From positions 1 to 8,121 of the forward strand of contig JAAYGJ010000119.1 in NCBI GenBank assembly GCA_012727745.1: a stretch of DNA of 8,121 bases, read 5' to 3'. Shown piece by piece: positions 1 through 6,610 of this stretch. Source of the DNA: Clostridia bacterium. GTDB taxonomy: Bacteria > Bacillota > DSM-521 > Neomoorellales > Neomoorellaceae. Under the pieces are notes generated by a model that ran no database searches, was not told the origin of the DNA, and saw only the letters and a program-made list of their open reading frames with translations. Each line of letters begins with the position of its first letter. Position 1 is the first letter of the stretch. Both the position numbers and the translations under genes were made by a program.

Positions 1-800
1 ACCGTATAGCGGTCACAACCCAGCTTGCGGGCCAGGATGCTCAGTTTCTCAATTTCGTCAACCTGTAGCCCGCGCTCGATATTTTTCTGCCACTGCGGGG
101 CATCGGGGCTAAGCTGTAAAAAACGTATTACCGGCAGGGTATAGAGGCCGCGGCGCAAATCCTGACGGCAGGGTTTGTTCATTTTTTCGGCGCAGCCGAA
201 GAGGTCCAGGAAATCGTCAATTATCTGGTAAGTCAGGCCCAGGTGCCAGCCAAAGCGGGCCAGACAGTCCTGTTGTTGGCGTTTTAAATGGCCCAGGATG
301 CTGCCGCAGCGGCAGGCAGCACTGAACAGGGCGGCAGTTTTTTGACCGATATAAGTATAATAAGCATTGATATCAGGGGCCGAGGCAGACAGTTGCAATA
401 TTTCCCCGCTGCACATACTGCGGATAGCTTCTGTAACTGTGTAGAGAATGGCTTTTTTGCCCTTGGTCAGAAGGCTGAAAGCGGTGGCAAAGAGGTAATC
501 GCCGGCCAATACAGCCGGCAGGTTGCCATACAGGCAATGGAGAGCCGGCCGGTTGCGCCGTGTTTCAGCGCCGTCCATTATGTCATCGTGGATAAGGGAA
601 GCCAGGTGCACCAGCTCGATGGCCACAGCGGTACGTTGTACTTCCAGGGCATCATGCCTGCCAAACTGGGCGCAGGTAAACACCAAGCTGGGGCGCATAC
701 CTTTTCCCCCTTTGAGGACATGGTTTAACAACTCCTGCAGGCAGGGGTCCGGTGTCGAGATAGCTTCAGCAAGAACTTTTTCTATTTCTGGTATTGTCAA
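1..800 (-). CDS. Trans-polyprenyl diphosphate synthase (heptaprenyl synthase component II-like), 3' end cut off by the window
   Basis: This cytosolic isoprenoid chain-elongating enzyme condenses isopentenyl diphosphate onto allylic diphosphates, giving the side chain of menaquinone or a similar polyprenyl product. The reading frame is open for 266 codons and continues past the left edge; family members are usually about 320 residues. Seen: KGGKGMRP at residues 30-37, the first aspartate-rich motif DDIMD at 72-76 followed by the expected RR (81-82), GDYLF at 100-104, and the second motif DDFLD at 195-199 after QII. The residues four and five places before the first motif are small (S68, A67), which in this family suits longer products (C30 and above); this is inference. 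The usual GK or GN before xTLP is GL here (218-219). The TTG start at 800 is chosen because AAGGAG lies 8 nt upstream and no other start codon fits in frame. It is transcribed away from ctsR. HepT, IspB or a GGPP synthase cannot be told apart. Confidence 0.9.
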   Translation of the reverse strand, partial: MTIPEIEKVLAEAISTPDPCLQELLNHVLKGGKGMRPSLVFTCAQFGRHDALEVQRTAVAIELVHLASLIHDDIMDGAETRRNRPALHCLYGNLPAVLAGDYLFATAFSLLTKGKKAILYTVTEAIRSMCSGEILQLSASAPDINAYYTYIGQKTAALFSAACRCGSILGHLKRQQQDCLARFGWHLGLTYQIIDDFLDLFGCAEKMNKPCRQDLRRGLYTLPVIRFLQLSPDAPQWQKNIERGLQVDEIEKLSILARKLGCDRYT

Positions 801-808
801 GGCATATT

Positions 809-814
809 CTCCTT
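809..814 (-). promoter_or_regulatory. Ribosome binding site deciding the TTG start of the polyprenyl synthase
   Basis: AAGGAG on the minus strand lies 8 nt before TTG. An ATG lies only 3 nt after it but opens the two-codon frame ATG CCT TGA, whose stop overlaps the TTG (TTGA). The ATG is out of frame and too close to the site, so TTG is the real start. Confidence 0.75.
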
Positions 815-1040
815 TATAGCTTTTAATTGGCGCCAGGGGGCCACAAAAAGCCCCGCATCCGGCTATTGCCAATTACAGGTTAGTATACCTAAAATAATGG
901 CATCTTAATAGTTAATATGAATTATTCCACCTCTACACCGATATTAAAAGAAAGAACTAATAATTTGGTGGTACAGGAAGAAAGGGCGAGAAAACTTAAA
1001 ATAGTTTATTGCCAAAGAATGCCAGGCTAGAAAACAAACA
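815..1040. other. Divergent intergenic stretch between the polyprenyl synthase and the ctsR promoter
   Basis: About 225 bases, AT-rich from 880 onward, with no credible coding frame. The promoter of the minus-strand gene should lie here. The best -10 candidate is TATACT read on the minus strand at 887-882, but no good -35 hexamer sits 16-18 bases from it, so no promoter is claimed. No CtsR heptad pair is seen in this part, so there is no sign that the polyprenyl synthase shares the stress control. Confidence 0.5.
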
Positions 1041-1069
1041 TTGATCGGTGAGGAGACCTGTGTTATAAA
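1041..1069 (+). promoter_or_regulatory. Sigma-A promoter P1 of the ctsR operon, with extended -10
   Basis: TTGATC at 1041-1046, a 17-base spacer, then TATAAA at 1064-1069, with TG at 1061-1062 giving an extended -10 (TGTTATAAA). The predicted start of transcription, about 1076, falls inside the first CtsR box (1073-1089), so bound CtsR would block polymerase directly. The leader would be about 150 nt. Confidence 0.8.
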
Positions 1070-1072
1070 TAT

Positions 1073-1125
1073 AGTCAAAGAAGGTCAAAAGGTTAAACTA
1101 GGACAAAAGGTTAGGGAAGGTTAAA
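1073..1125 (+). promoter_or_regulatory. CtsR operator array: three tandem heptad pairs with an 18-base period
   Basis: CtsR binds a direct repeat of RGTCAAA with a 3-base spacer. Box 1 is exact: AGTCAAA GAA GGTCAAA (1073-1089). Box 2 is GGTTAAA CTA GGACAAA (1091-1107) and box 3 is GGTTAGG GAA GGTTAAA (1109-1125). Both are degenerate but keep the heptad-3-heptad layout. The boxes start at 1073, 1091 and 1109, exactly 18 bases apart with one base between boxes. Box 1 overlaps the P1 start point. Boxes 2 and 3 lie in the transcribed leader and could aid cooperative binding or be relics of duplication. Confidence 0.85.
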
Positions 1126-1128
1126 TTG

Positions 1129-1178
1129 TTGGCTACAGGAGCCGGTAAGCAGGTATAAATAGGTCAGGTAAAGTCAAA
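1129..1178 (+). promoter_or_regulatory. Second promoter-like site P2 with its own CtsR box
   Basis: TTGGCT (1129-1134) and TATAAA (1154-1159) are 19 bases apart, a weak promoter match. Three bases after the -10 comes GGTCAGG TAA AGTCAAA (1162-1178), a CtsR pair whose second heptad is exact and whose first ends in GG instead of AA. The order of -10, short gap and CtsR pair copies the layout of P1, where the gap is also 3 bases. The operator is better supported than the promoter. Confidence 0.6.
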
Positions 1179-1228
1179 AATGAGAAATAAATAAGATTAA
1201 TTTTTGCTGTGGAGGGATGGTTGGGGGA

Positions 1229-1708
1229 ATGGAAAGCAGGACTTTAGCTGATCAAATTGAGGACTATATAAAACGGAAGCTGAATTCTAGCAGGGATGGC
1301 GTTATCGAGTTACAGCGCCAGGAGCTGGCTTTACGCTTTACCTGCGTGCCTTCACAGGTTACTTACGTTCTGGGAACCCGTTTTACCCTCGAGAGGGGTT
1401 ACCTGGTAGAAAGCCGCCGCGGTGGCGGCGGATATATTCGAATTATCAGGGTGCCTTTAAACAAAGACGCGGAATTAAAAGAGTGGCTCCGGCAATCGCT
1501 GGGAGACTATATATCCCAGGAGGCGGCAGCAGGCTTGCTCCGGCGTATGGTCGAGGAAGGGCTGTTGACCCGGCGGGAAGAGCTGCTTTTAAACGCGGCG
1601 ATTAACCGCCAGGCGTTGCCGCTGGAGCTACCAAAGCGTGATCAGGTGCGGGCTTCAATTTTAAAGATGGTTGTTTTGACCTTAATGCGCAGAGATTTTC
1701 CGGACTAA
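1229..1708 (+). CDS. ctsR: CtsR, transcriptional repressor of class III stress genes
   Basis: Dimeric repressor of clp genes and of its own operon. It releases DNA on heat, and McsB phosphorylates it on arginine so that it is degraded by ClpCP. The predicted protein is 159 residues, the normal size. Residues 1-75 form the winged helix: the family signature CVPSQVTYVL at 39-48, TRFTLERGY at 50-58, and the glycine-rich DNA-binding wing RGGGGYIRI at 64-72, which holds the arginines expected to be modified. The rest is the helical C-terminal dimer domain. The start at 1229 (MESRTLADQIE) matches the known N-terminal length. GGAGGG (1211-1216) is 12 nt upstream of it, but it directly abuts the alternative ATG at 1217, which would add MVGG. 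First gene of the operon, preceded by four CtsR boxes, so autoregulated. Confidence 0.95.
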   Translation: MESRTLADQIEDYIKRKLNSSRDGVIELQRQELALRFTCVPSQVTYVLGTRFTLERGYLVESRRGGGGYIRIIRVPLNKDAELKEWLRQSLGDYISQEAAAGLLRRMVEEGLLTRREELLLNAAINRQALPLELPKRDQVRASILKMVVLTLMRRDFPD

Positions 1709-1758
1709 ACTCAGCTCTCACATCCCAATTTCATTCTCATATAAGGGAGGGTTAACAA

Positions 1759-2253
1759 ATGCTTTGTGAACGCTGTCAGGAGAGAACGGCGACAGTCCAT
1801 GTTACCCAGATAATTAACGGCCAGAAAACAGAACTATCCTTATGTCAGGAATGCGCCCGTGAAATCCAGCCCCAGTTTGATTTTTCGATCCCCAAGTTCC
1901 TCGCCGGTCTGTTTGATAACGAACTGAGCATAAAAGCTCCGGCGGCAGCAGTGCAGTGCCGCCAGTGCGGCTTGAGCTACGAGCAGTTTCATCAGACAGG
2001 GCGCCTAGGCTGTCCCGAATGTTACGAGCGTCTGGCACCGCGCCTGGACCCTCTGATCAGGCGCATCCAGGGCAGTAGCCAGCACCGGGGCAAAGTACCG
2101 CTCCGGGCCGGGGGCAATTTGCGGGTCAAGCGCGAAATTGAAGAACTGAGGTCACAGTTGCAGCAATTGGTTCAGCGGGAAGAATTTGAAAAGGCAGCTC
2201 AGGTTCGCGACCAGATTCGCAGCCTGGAAAAACGCCTGGCAGAATTGGAGTGA
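1759..2253 (+). CDS. mcsA: McsA, zinc-finger and UVR-domain activator of the McsB arginine kinase
   Basis: McsA binds and activates McsB and takes part in the heat and metal/redox stress response. The protein is 164 residues. Four CxxC pairs are visible: C3/C6, C29/C32, C67/C70 and C85/C88, enough for two zinc sites and all intact. A C-terminal UVR motif at about 127-161 (core EEFEKAAQVRDQI) forms a helical hairpin used for protein contacts; ClpC residues 468-480 carry a similar core. GGGAGGG lies 7 nt before the ATG. The gene sits 50 bases after ctsR and 6 bases before mcsB, which suggests coupled translation with its partner kinase. Confidence 0.95.
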   Translation: MLCERCQERTATVHVTQIINGQKTELSLCQECAREIQPQFDFSIPKFLAGLFDNELSIKAPAAAVQCRQCGLSYEQFHQTGRLGCPECYERLAPRLDPLIRRIQGSSQHRGKVPLRAGGNLRVKREIEELRSQLQQLVQREEFEKAAQVRDQIRSLEKRLAELE

Positions 2254-2259
2254 TTTGTA

Positions 2260-3321
2260 ATGGGCCTTAATGTCAAGCAGGTCAGCAAGTGGATGGAAGG
2301 TTCCGGCCCTCAAGCCGACATCGTCATCTCCAGTCGTATTCGCTTGGCCCGTAACTTAAAGGGAATACCTTTTCCTAATCGGATGAATGAAGCTGAGGCC
2401 AAAACGGTAGTTCACCAGGTGGCTGCAACTATACAAGCAGCGCCGCTTATCCAGGCTGTAGGCCAGTTAAAGCTCTATCCCCTGGGAGAATTGTCACCAC
2501 TGGAAAGGCAAATACTAGTAGAAAAACACCTTATCAGTCCTGATCTAGCCGGGGCCGGGGAAGCCGGTGCAGTTGTCCTGCGGGAGGACGAGGCTGTCAG
2601 CATTATGGTCAACGAAGAAGACCATATACGCCTGCAGTGCCTTTTGCCGGCGCTAATGCTGCACGAAGCCTGGCGCCTGGCAAACGTCGTTGACGACGCA
2701 CTGGAGAACGAGATTGATTATGCCTTTGACCAGACCCGGGGGTATCTGACGGCCTGCCCCACCAATGTCGGTACCGGTTTACGAGCTTCCACCATGCTCC
2801 ATATGCCTGCCCTGGTGCTGACCAAGCAGGCCGGGCACGTATTATCAGCTCTCACCAAAGTGGGGCTTGCAGTAAGGGGCCTGTATGGGGAAGGGACAGA
2901 AGCACGAGGCAACATTTTTCAAATCTCCAACCAGATAACTATGGGCCGTTCTGAGGAAGAAAGAATTAATAACCTGTCAGCAATCACCTCCCGCCTGGCT
3001 GACCAGGAGCGAGAGGCGCGTCTGCTCCTGCGCAAGCAGAGCCGTTGGCAACTAGAGGACCGGGTCGGCCGCGCCTATGGTACTCTGGCCAACGCCCGTA
3101 TCTTGAACTCCCAGGAAGCCCTGCAGCTTATCTCTGATGTGCGCCTGGGGGTAGATATGAAAATATTACCCGATCTTGACCAGCGGCTATTAAATAAACT
3201 AATGGTCTTTATCCAGCCTGCTTTCTTACAATATACAGCAGGCAAGGAAATGAGTCCTTTTGAACGGGATGTCCATCGGGCAGCAGTGGTAAGAGAACTA
3301 ATCGCAGGTCATGCGAAGTAA
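2260..3321 (+). CDS. mcsB: McsB, protein arginine kinase
   Basis: Transfers the ATP gamma-phosphate to arginine side chains of CtsR and misfolded proteins, making the phosphoarginine tag read by the ClpC N-domain. It has the guanidino (phosphagen) kinase fold. 353 residues, close to the usual length. Seen: the ATP-binding SSRIRLARN at 24-32, the catalytic acidic loop NEEDH at 118-122, CPTNVGT at 166-172 with the active-site-loop cysteine C166, RASTMLHMPAL at 175-185, and RGNIFQISNQ at 216-225. The C-terminal RDVHRA (336-341) fits RDxxRA, the allosteric phosphoarginine-binding motif that separates McsB from creatine and arginine kinases. The ATG follows mcsA by 6 bases, and its ribosome binding site GGAG (2247-2250) lies inside the mcsA end. 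All key residues are present, so the enzyme should be active. Confidence 0.96.
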   Translation: MGLNVKQVSKWMEGSGPQADIVISSRIRLARNLKGIPFPNRMNEAEAKTVVHQVAATIQAAPLIQAVGQLKLYPLGELSPLERQILVEKHLISPDLAGAGEAGAVVLREDEAVSIMVNEEDHIRLQCLLPALMLHEAWRLANVVDDALENEIDYAFDQTRGYLTACPTNVGTGLRASTMLHMPALVLTKQAGHVLSALTKVGLAVRGLYGEGTEARGNIFQISNQITMGRSEEERINNLSAITSRLADQEREARLLLRKQSRWQLEDRVGRAYGTLANARILNSQEALQLISDVRLGVDMKILPDLDQRLLNKLMVFIQPAFLQYTAGKEMSPFERDVHRAAVVRELIAGHAK

Positions 3322-3331
3322 GCTACTGATG

Positions 3332-3360
3332 TTAACAGGTCAAATAAGAAAATTAATACA
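3332..3360 (+). promoter_or_regulatory. Possible weak internal promoter with a single CtsR heptad before clpC
   Basis: The 57-base gap between mcsB and clpC holds TTAACA (3332-3337) and AATACA (3355-3360) at 17-base spacing, a good -35 but a poor -10. One exact heptad GGTCAAA (3338-3344) lies between them, with no partner heptad 10 bases away on either side. It may be chance or the remnant of a separate clpC control region. Confidence 0.25.
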
Positions 3361-3378
3361 CATGGAGGTGGAATTATA

Positions 3379-5910
3379 ATGTCAACCCGTTTTACTGAAA
3401 GAGCCAAACGAGTTTTACGTCTGGCCCAGGAAGAAGCCCGGGCTTTAAGACACCCGGCCATAGGGACGGAACATATTTTACTGGGAATACTGCGTGATGG
3501 TGATAGTGTCGCTACCAGAGCTCTGAGCAATCTGGGGGTTAATTTTAAAGCTGTGTTGGAAGAATTGCGCAGGACGTTGCGTCCCGGGGAGGTAAGCACC
3601 GGGCAGGAGTTGGGTATGACGCCGCGGGCCAAAAGGGTGCTGGAGCTTGCCAATGAAGAAGCCCGCCGTCAGGGCGTTAATTACGTAGGCACTGAACATA
3701 TCCTTTTGGGGCTGCTGGAGGAAGGCGAAGGTGTGGGAGCCCAGGTACTTAACAGTTTAGGGCTTAAACCCGACCAAATTCGCCAGCAAATAAATAACTT
3801 ATTAGGGGGAACCGGGGCCAAACAAATGCCGACCGGTGGCTGGACCCTTTTATTCGGCAATTTGCCTTTTGGTATGCCCGGCCAATCCGGGGCGATAGGT
3901 TTCCAAGCTCCGGGAGGAACAGCCGGCACTAAGATGCACGGGGCCTCTCAAGGCAAAACACCTACCCTGGACCAGTTCAGCCGTGACCTGACCCAACTGG
4001 CCCGGGAAGATAAGCTGGACCCGGTCATAGGCCGCGAGAAGGAGATCGAACGGGTTATCCAGATCTTAAGCCGGCGCACTAAAAACAACCCGGTACTGAT
4101 AGGCGACCCCGGAGTGGGCAAAACGGCCATTGTCGAAGGCCTGGCACAAAAAATTGTCCAGAACCAGGTGCCGGAGGTCTTAAAAGATAAACGGGTCATA
4201 GACCTGAATATGTCCGGGATGGTTGCCGGTACCAAGTACCGGGGTGAATTTGAAGAACGCTTCAAACGGGTCATGGACGAAGTGCGGTCTGCTGGTGATG
4301 TTATCCTTTTCATCGATGAATTGCATACCATCATCGGCGCCGGTGCAGCCGAAGGGGCTATTGATGCGGCCAATATCCTAAAACCCGCCCTGGCCCGGGG
4401 CGAGATGCAGACCATTGGCGCCACAACCATCGACGAATACCGCAAGCATATCGAGCGCGACGCTGCCCTAGAACGCCGTTTCCAGGCGGTAATGGTAGGG
4501 GAGCCCACGCTGGAAGAAACAGTTGCTATCTTAAAAGGCCTGCGGGATCGTTATGAGGCGCACCATCGGGTTAAAATTACCGATGAGGCCCTGGAGGCAG
4601 CAGCCAAACTATCCGACCGTTATATCAGCGATCGCTTTTTGCCTGATAAAGCTATAGACCTTATTGACGAAGCTGCCTCTCGGGTGCGCTTGCAAGCCTA
4701 TACGGCTCCCGACGAGGTCAAGAAGTTGGAAACTCGCCTGGAAGAGCTAGAAAAGGAAAAAGCGGCGGCCGTTCATGCCCAGGAGTTCGAAAAGGCTGCT
4801 ACCCTGCGAGATGAAGAAAAGAAGCTCAAAGAAGAATTAGAAACTAAGAAAAACGAATGGCAGAAAGAGAAAGGGGCAGAAAAATCCACTGTAACCCCGG
4901 AGGATATTGCCAACATTGTCTCCAGCTGGACAGGTATACCGGTTACTCAGCTAGCCCAGGAAGAGAGCGAACGTCTGCTGCGCCTGGAGGAAATCCTGCA
5001 CCGGCGGGTAATTGGCCAGGAAGAAGCAGTACAGGCGGTTGCCCGGGCAGTACGAAGGGCCCATGCCGGTATCAAAGATCCCAAACGGCCTATCGGTTCC
5101 TTTATCTTCCTGGGTCCCACCGGAGTGGGCAAAACCGAACTGGCCCGGGCCCTGGCCGAAGCCCTCTTTGGCGACGAAGATGCCATGACGCGCTTTGATA
5201 TGTCCGAGTATATGGAAAAGCATACTGTTTCCCGGCTGATAGGCGCACCGCCAGGCTACGTGGGCTACGAGGAAAGCGGCCAGTTGACCGAAGCAGTGCG
5301 GCGCCGGCCCTACAGCGTCATCCTTTTTGATGAAATTGAAAAAGCTCACCCGGATATCTTTAATGTCCTGCTGCAGGTCCTGGAAGACGGTCGCCTGACC
5401 GATGCCAAAGGGCGCACAGTAGATATGCGCAACACGGTAATTATTATGACTTCCAACGTAGGCGCCAGCACTATCAAGCGGCAGAGCCTGGGCTTCAAGG
5501 CCTCAACTGACCAGGTAACAGCCGATTACGAGAGCATGAAAAAGCACATTATGGAAGAGTTGCGGCGCACCTTCCGGCCCGAGTTTTTAAACCGGGTTGA
5601 CGAGCTGATTGTTTTCCACGCCCTGTCCCGGGAGGATATCAAACAGATTGTCGATCTAATGATTGCTGAACTGAACCGGCGCCTGGAGGATCAAAATATA
5701 ACGGTAGAAGTAAGCGACGAAGCCAAAGAAATCTTGCTTAAAGAAGGTTTTGACGAGGCTTTCGGCGCCCGACCTTTAAGGCGGGCCATCCAGAGCCTTA
5801 TCGAAGACCAGCTTTCCGACGGTATGCTGGCCGGTCACTTTACTTCCGGGGATAAAGTGCTGGCAGCAGCGCGGGACGGCAAGATTGTGCTGGAGAAAGC
5901 TGAAGCTTAG
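3379..5910 (+). CDS. clpC: ClpC, AAA+ unfoldase of the ClpCP protease
   Basis: Hexameric ATP-driven unfoldase that feeds phosphoarginine-tagged, damaged or adaptor-delivered proteins to ClpP. Domains in order: two Clp_N repeats (about 1-145); a long Gly/Pro/Met-rich linker (about 144-193); D1 with Walker A GDPGVGKT (242-249), Walker B VILFIDE (308-314) and ALERRF (363-368); the middle domain with a UVR-like coiled coil (about 445-490); D2 with Walker A GPTGVGKT (579-586), Walker B VILFDE (647-652), the LGF loop (704-706) that docks on ClpP, and FRPEFLNRVDE (732-742). All ATPase residues are intact. At 843 residues it is about 33 longer than my recollection of the B. subtilis protein, and the linker accounts for the excess. 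GGAGGTG (3364-3370) lies 8 nt before the ATG. Last gene of the CtsR operon. Confidence 0.97.
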   Translation: MSTRFTERAKRVLRLAQEEARALRHPAIGTEHILLGILRDGDSVATRALSNLGVNFKAVLEELRRTLRPGEVSTGQELGMTPRAKRVLELANEEARRQGVNYVGTEHILLGLLEEGEGVGAQVLNSLGLKPDQIRQQINNLLGGTGAKQMPTGGWTLLFGNLPFGMPGQSGAIGFQAPGGTAGTKMHGASQGKTPTLDQFSRDLTQLAREDKLDPVIGREKEIERVIQILSRRTKNNPVLIGDPGVGKTAIVEGLAQKIVQNQVPEVLKDKRVIDLNMSGMVAGTKYRGEFEERFKRVMDEVRSAGDVILFIDELHTIIGAGAAEGAIDAANILKPALARGEMQTIGATTIDEYRKHIERDAALERRFQAVMVGEPTLEETVAILKGLRDRYEAHHRVKITDEALEAAAKLSDRYISDRFLPDKAIDLIDEAASRVRLQAYTAPDEVKKLETRLEELEKEKAAAVHAQEFEKAATLRDEEKKLKEELETKKNEWQKEKGAEKSTVTPEDIANIVSSWTGIPVTQLAQEESERLLRLEEILHRRVIGQEEAVQAVARAVRRAHAGIKDPKRPIGSFIFLGPTGVGKTELARALAEALFGDEDAMTRFDMSEYMEKHTVSRLIGAPPGYVGYEESGQLTEAVRRRPYSVILFDEIEKAHPDIFNVLLQVLEDGRLTDAKGRTVDMRNTVIIMTSNVGASTIKRQSLGFKASTDQVTADYESMKKHIMEELRRTFRPEFLNRVDELIVFHALSREDIKQIVDLMIAELNRRLEDQNITVEVSDEAKEILLKEGFDEAFGARPLRRAIQSLIEDQLSDGMLAGHFTSGDKVLAAARDGKIVLEKAEA

Positions 5911-5931
5911 AAATGTAGGAACTAATTCGGG

Positions 5932-5964
5932 ACACCTGCTCAACAACAGCAGGTGTTCTTTTTT
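5932..5964 (+). terminator. Rho-independent terminator of the ctsR operon
   Basis: Perfect 9-bp stem ACACCTGCT (5932-5940) / AGCAGGTGT (5948-5956), 7-base loop, then TCTTTTTT. It extends by a G-U and a G-C pair at the base. It begins 21 bases after the clpC stop. Confidence 0.95.
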
Positions 5965-6125
5965 GGCTGATATTTTTATCCTCTGACAACAATGGGTCAG
6001 GGAATACAGGTAAAATAAGGAGACAGCAAGTAGTCAGAAGCTGATGAAAAAAAGTTGTAACAGGGAGTTTTTTCCGCAGGTTTGCAGGAATCTATAATTA
6101 TTGGTCGAAGTATTATGGGACTGCC
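5965..6125. other. AT-rich gap after the clpC terminator
   Basis: No credible gene. A 17-codon frame at 6044-6097 (MKKSCNREFF...) lacks a ribosome binding site at a usable distance. TATAAT at 6093-6098 is a perfect -10 by sequence, but no matching -35 is seen 16-18 bases upstream. GGTCGAAG (6103-6110) resembles the Spo0A box TGTCGAA with one mismatch. None of these is firm. Confidence 0.4.
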
Positions 6126-6185
6126 GTCCTAGGACTTACGTATTATGCCTTTTATAAAGGCGAACTTGTTATAACTTATTATAAC
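6126..6185. promoter_or_regulatory. Three successive dyads upstream of the DUF2294 gene
   Basis: GTCCTAGGAC (6126-6135) is a perfect 10-base palindrome. GCCTTTTATAAAGGC (6147-6161) has 6-bp arms around 3 bases. GTTATAA-CTTA-TTATAAC (6168-6185) has perfect 7-bp arms around 4 bases. The centres are 22-24 bases apart. The three differ in sequence, so they are not copies of one operator. They could be protein sites or small RNA hairpins in the leader. Confidence 0.4.
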
Positions 6186-6256
6186 TATACGTTGAAGTCG
6201 TAAATATAACTTCCGTTCCAGACAGACAACGCAAAGCAGCTTTGGGGTGGTTAGAG

Positions 6257-6601
6257 ATGGCGTTGACCAGCAAGGCTAAAGCTACACTTCTAGAGGGAAT
6301 TGTGAGGAGTATTTCAAAAAAGCTGTACGGTAGAGGCCCGAAAGACGTTCGCTGTGTCTGCCAGGGAAACGTATTCCTTATTCGTTGCAAAGGAATTTTG
6401 TCTTCAATTGAACAATGCCTGGCCGGGCAGGGCCCAGAAGGGATCCTTACCATGCAACGCATACGCCGGGAGCTGTTTGAAAAAGAACGGGAACTAATTA
6501 AGGAACAATTTGAGACAACAGAGATTAAGGTTGAGGCAGTATTGCAGGATTTTTATTACGAAAAAGATGAACGCTTGCTGGTGGTAGTAACCCAGGAGTA
6601 G
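6257..6601 (+). CDS. DUF2294 / MpsC-family small protein
   Basis: The 114-residue product fits the DUF2294 family (also called MpsC, after a proposed sodium-linked membrane-potential system; its biochemical role is not settled). Seen: GRGPKDVRC at 25-33, the typical 'RGPxxVxV' start of the domain, then KGILSSIEQ at 45-53 in the place of the usual KGxLTxxE, a charged helix RIRRELFEKERELIKEQFE, and a C-terminal strand ending RLLVVVTQE. No signal peptide or membrane helix, so cytosolic. The ATG at 6257 is chosen: GGGGTGG (6244-6250) lies 6 nt upstream. A TTG at 6242 in the same frame would add five residues but has no binding site. It stands alone, separated from clpC by a terminator. Family assignment is from motif memory. 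Confidence 0.8.
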   Translation: MALTSKAKATLLEGIVRSISKKLYGRGPKDVRCVCQGNVFLIRCKGILSSIEQCLAGQGPEGILTMQRIRRELFEKERELIKEQFETTEIKVEAVLQDFYYEKDERLLVVVTQE

Positions 6602-6610
6602 TGAGACATA

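Noticed and set aside
288..819. Plus-strand open frames of 146 and 98 codons
   Set aside because: They lie opposite the polyprenyl synthase, whose minus-strand frame carries all the family motifs. They have no domain likeness and are antisense shadows.
1217..1228. Upstream ATG of ctsR (adds MVGG)
   Set aside because: The GGAGGG directly abuts it with no spacing, and known CtsR N-termini align with the second ATG at 1229. Kept as an alternative only.
4857..5349. Open frames in other frames within clpC (113 codons plus; 79 and 132 codons minus)
   Set aside because: They overlap the conserved D2 ATPase coding sequence and show no recognisable domain.
6044..6097. Small frame of 17 codons starting MKKSCN
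   Set aside because: The nearest AGGAG is about 20 nt upstream, too far, and the product shows no signal or motif.
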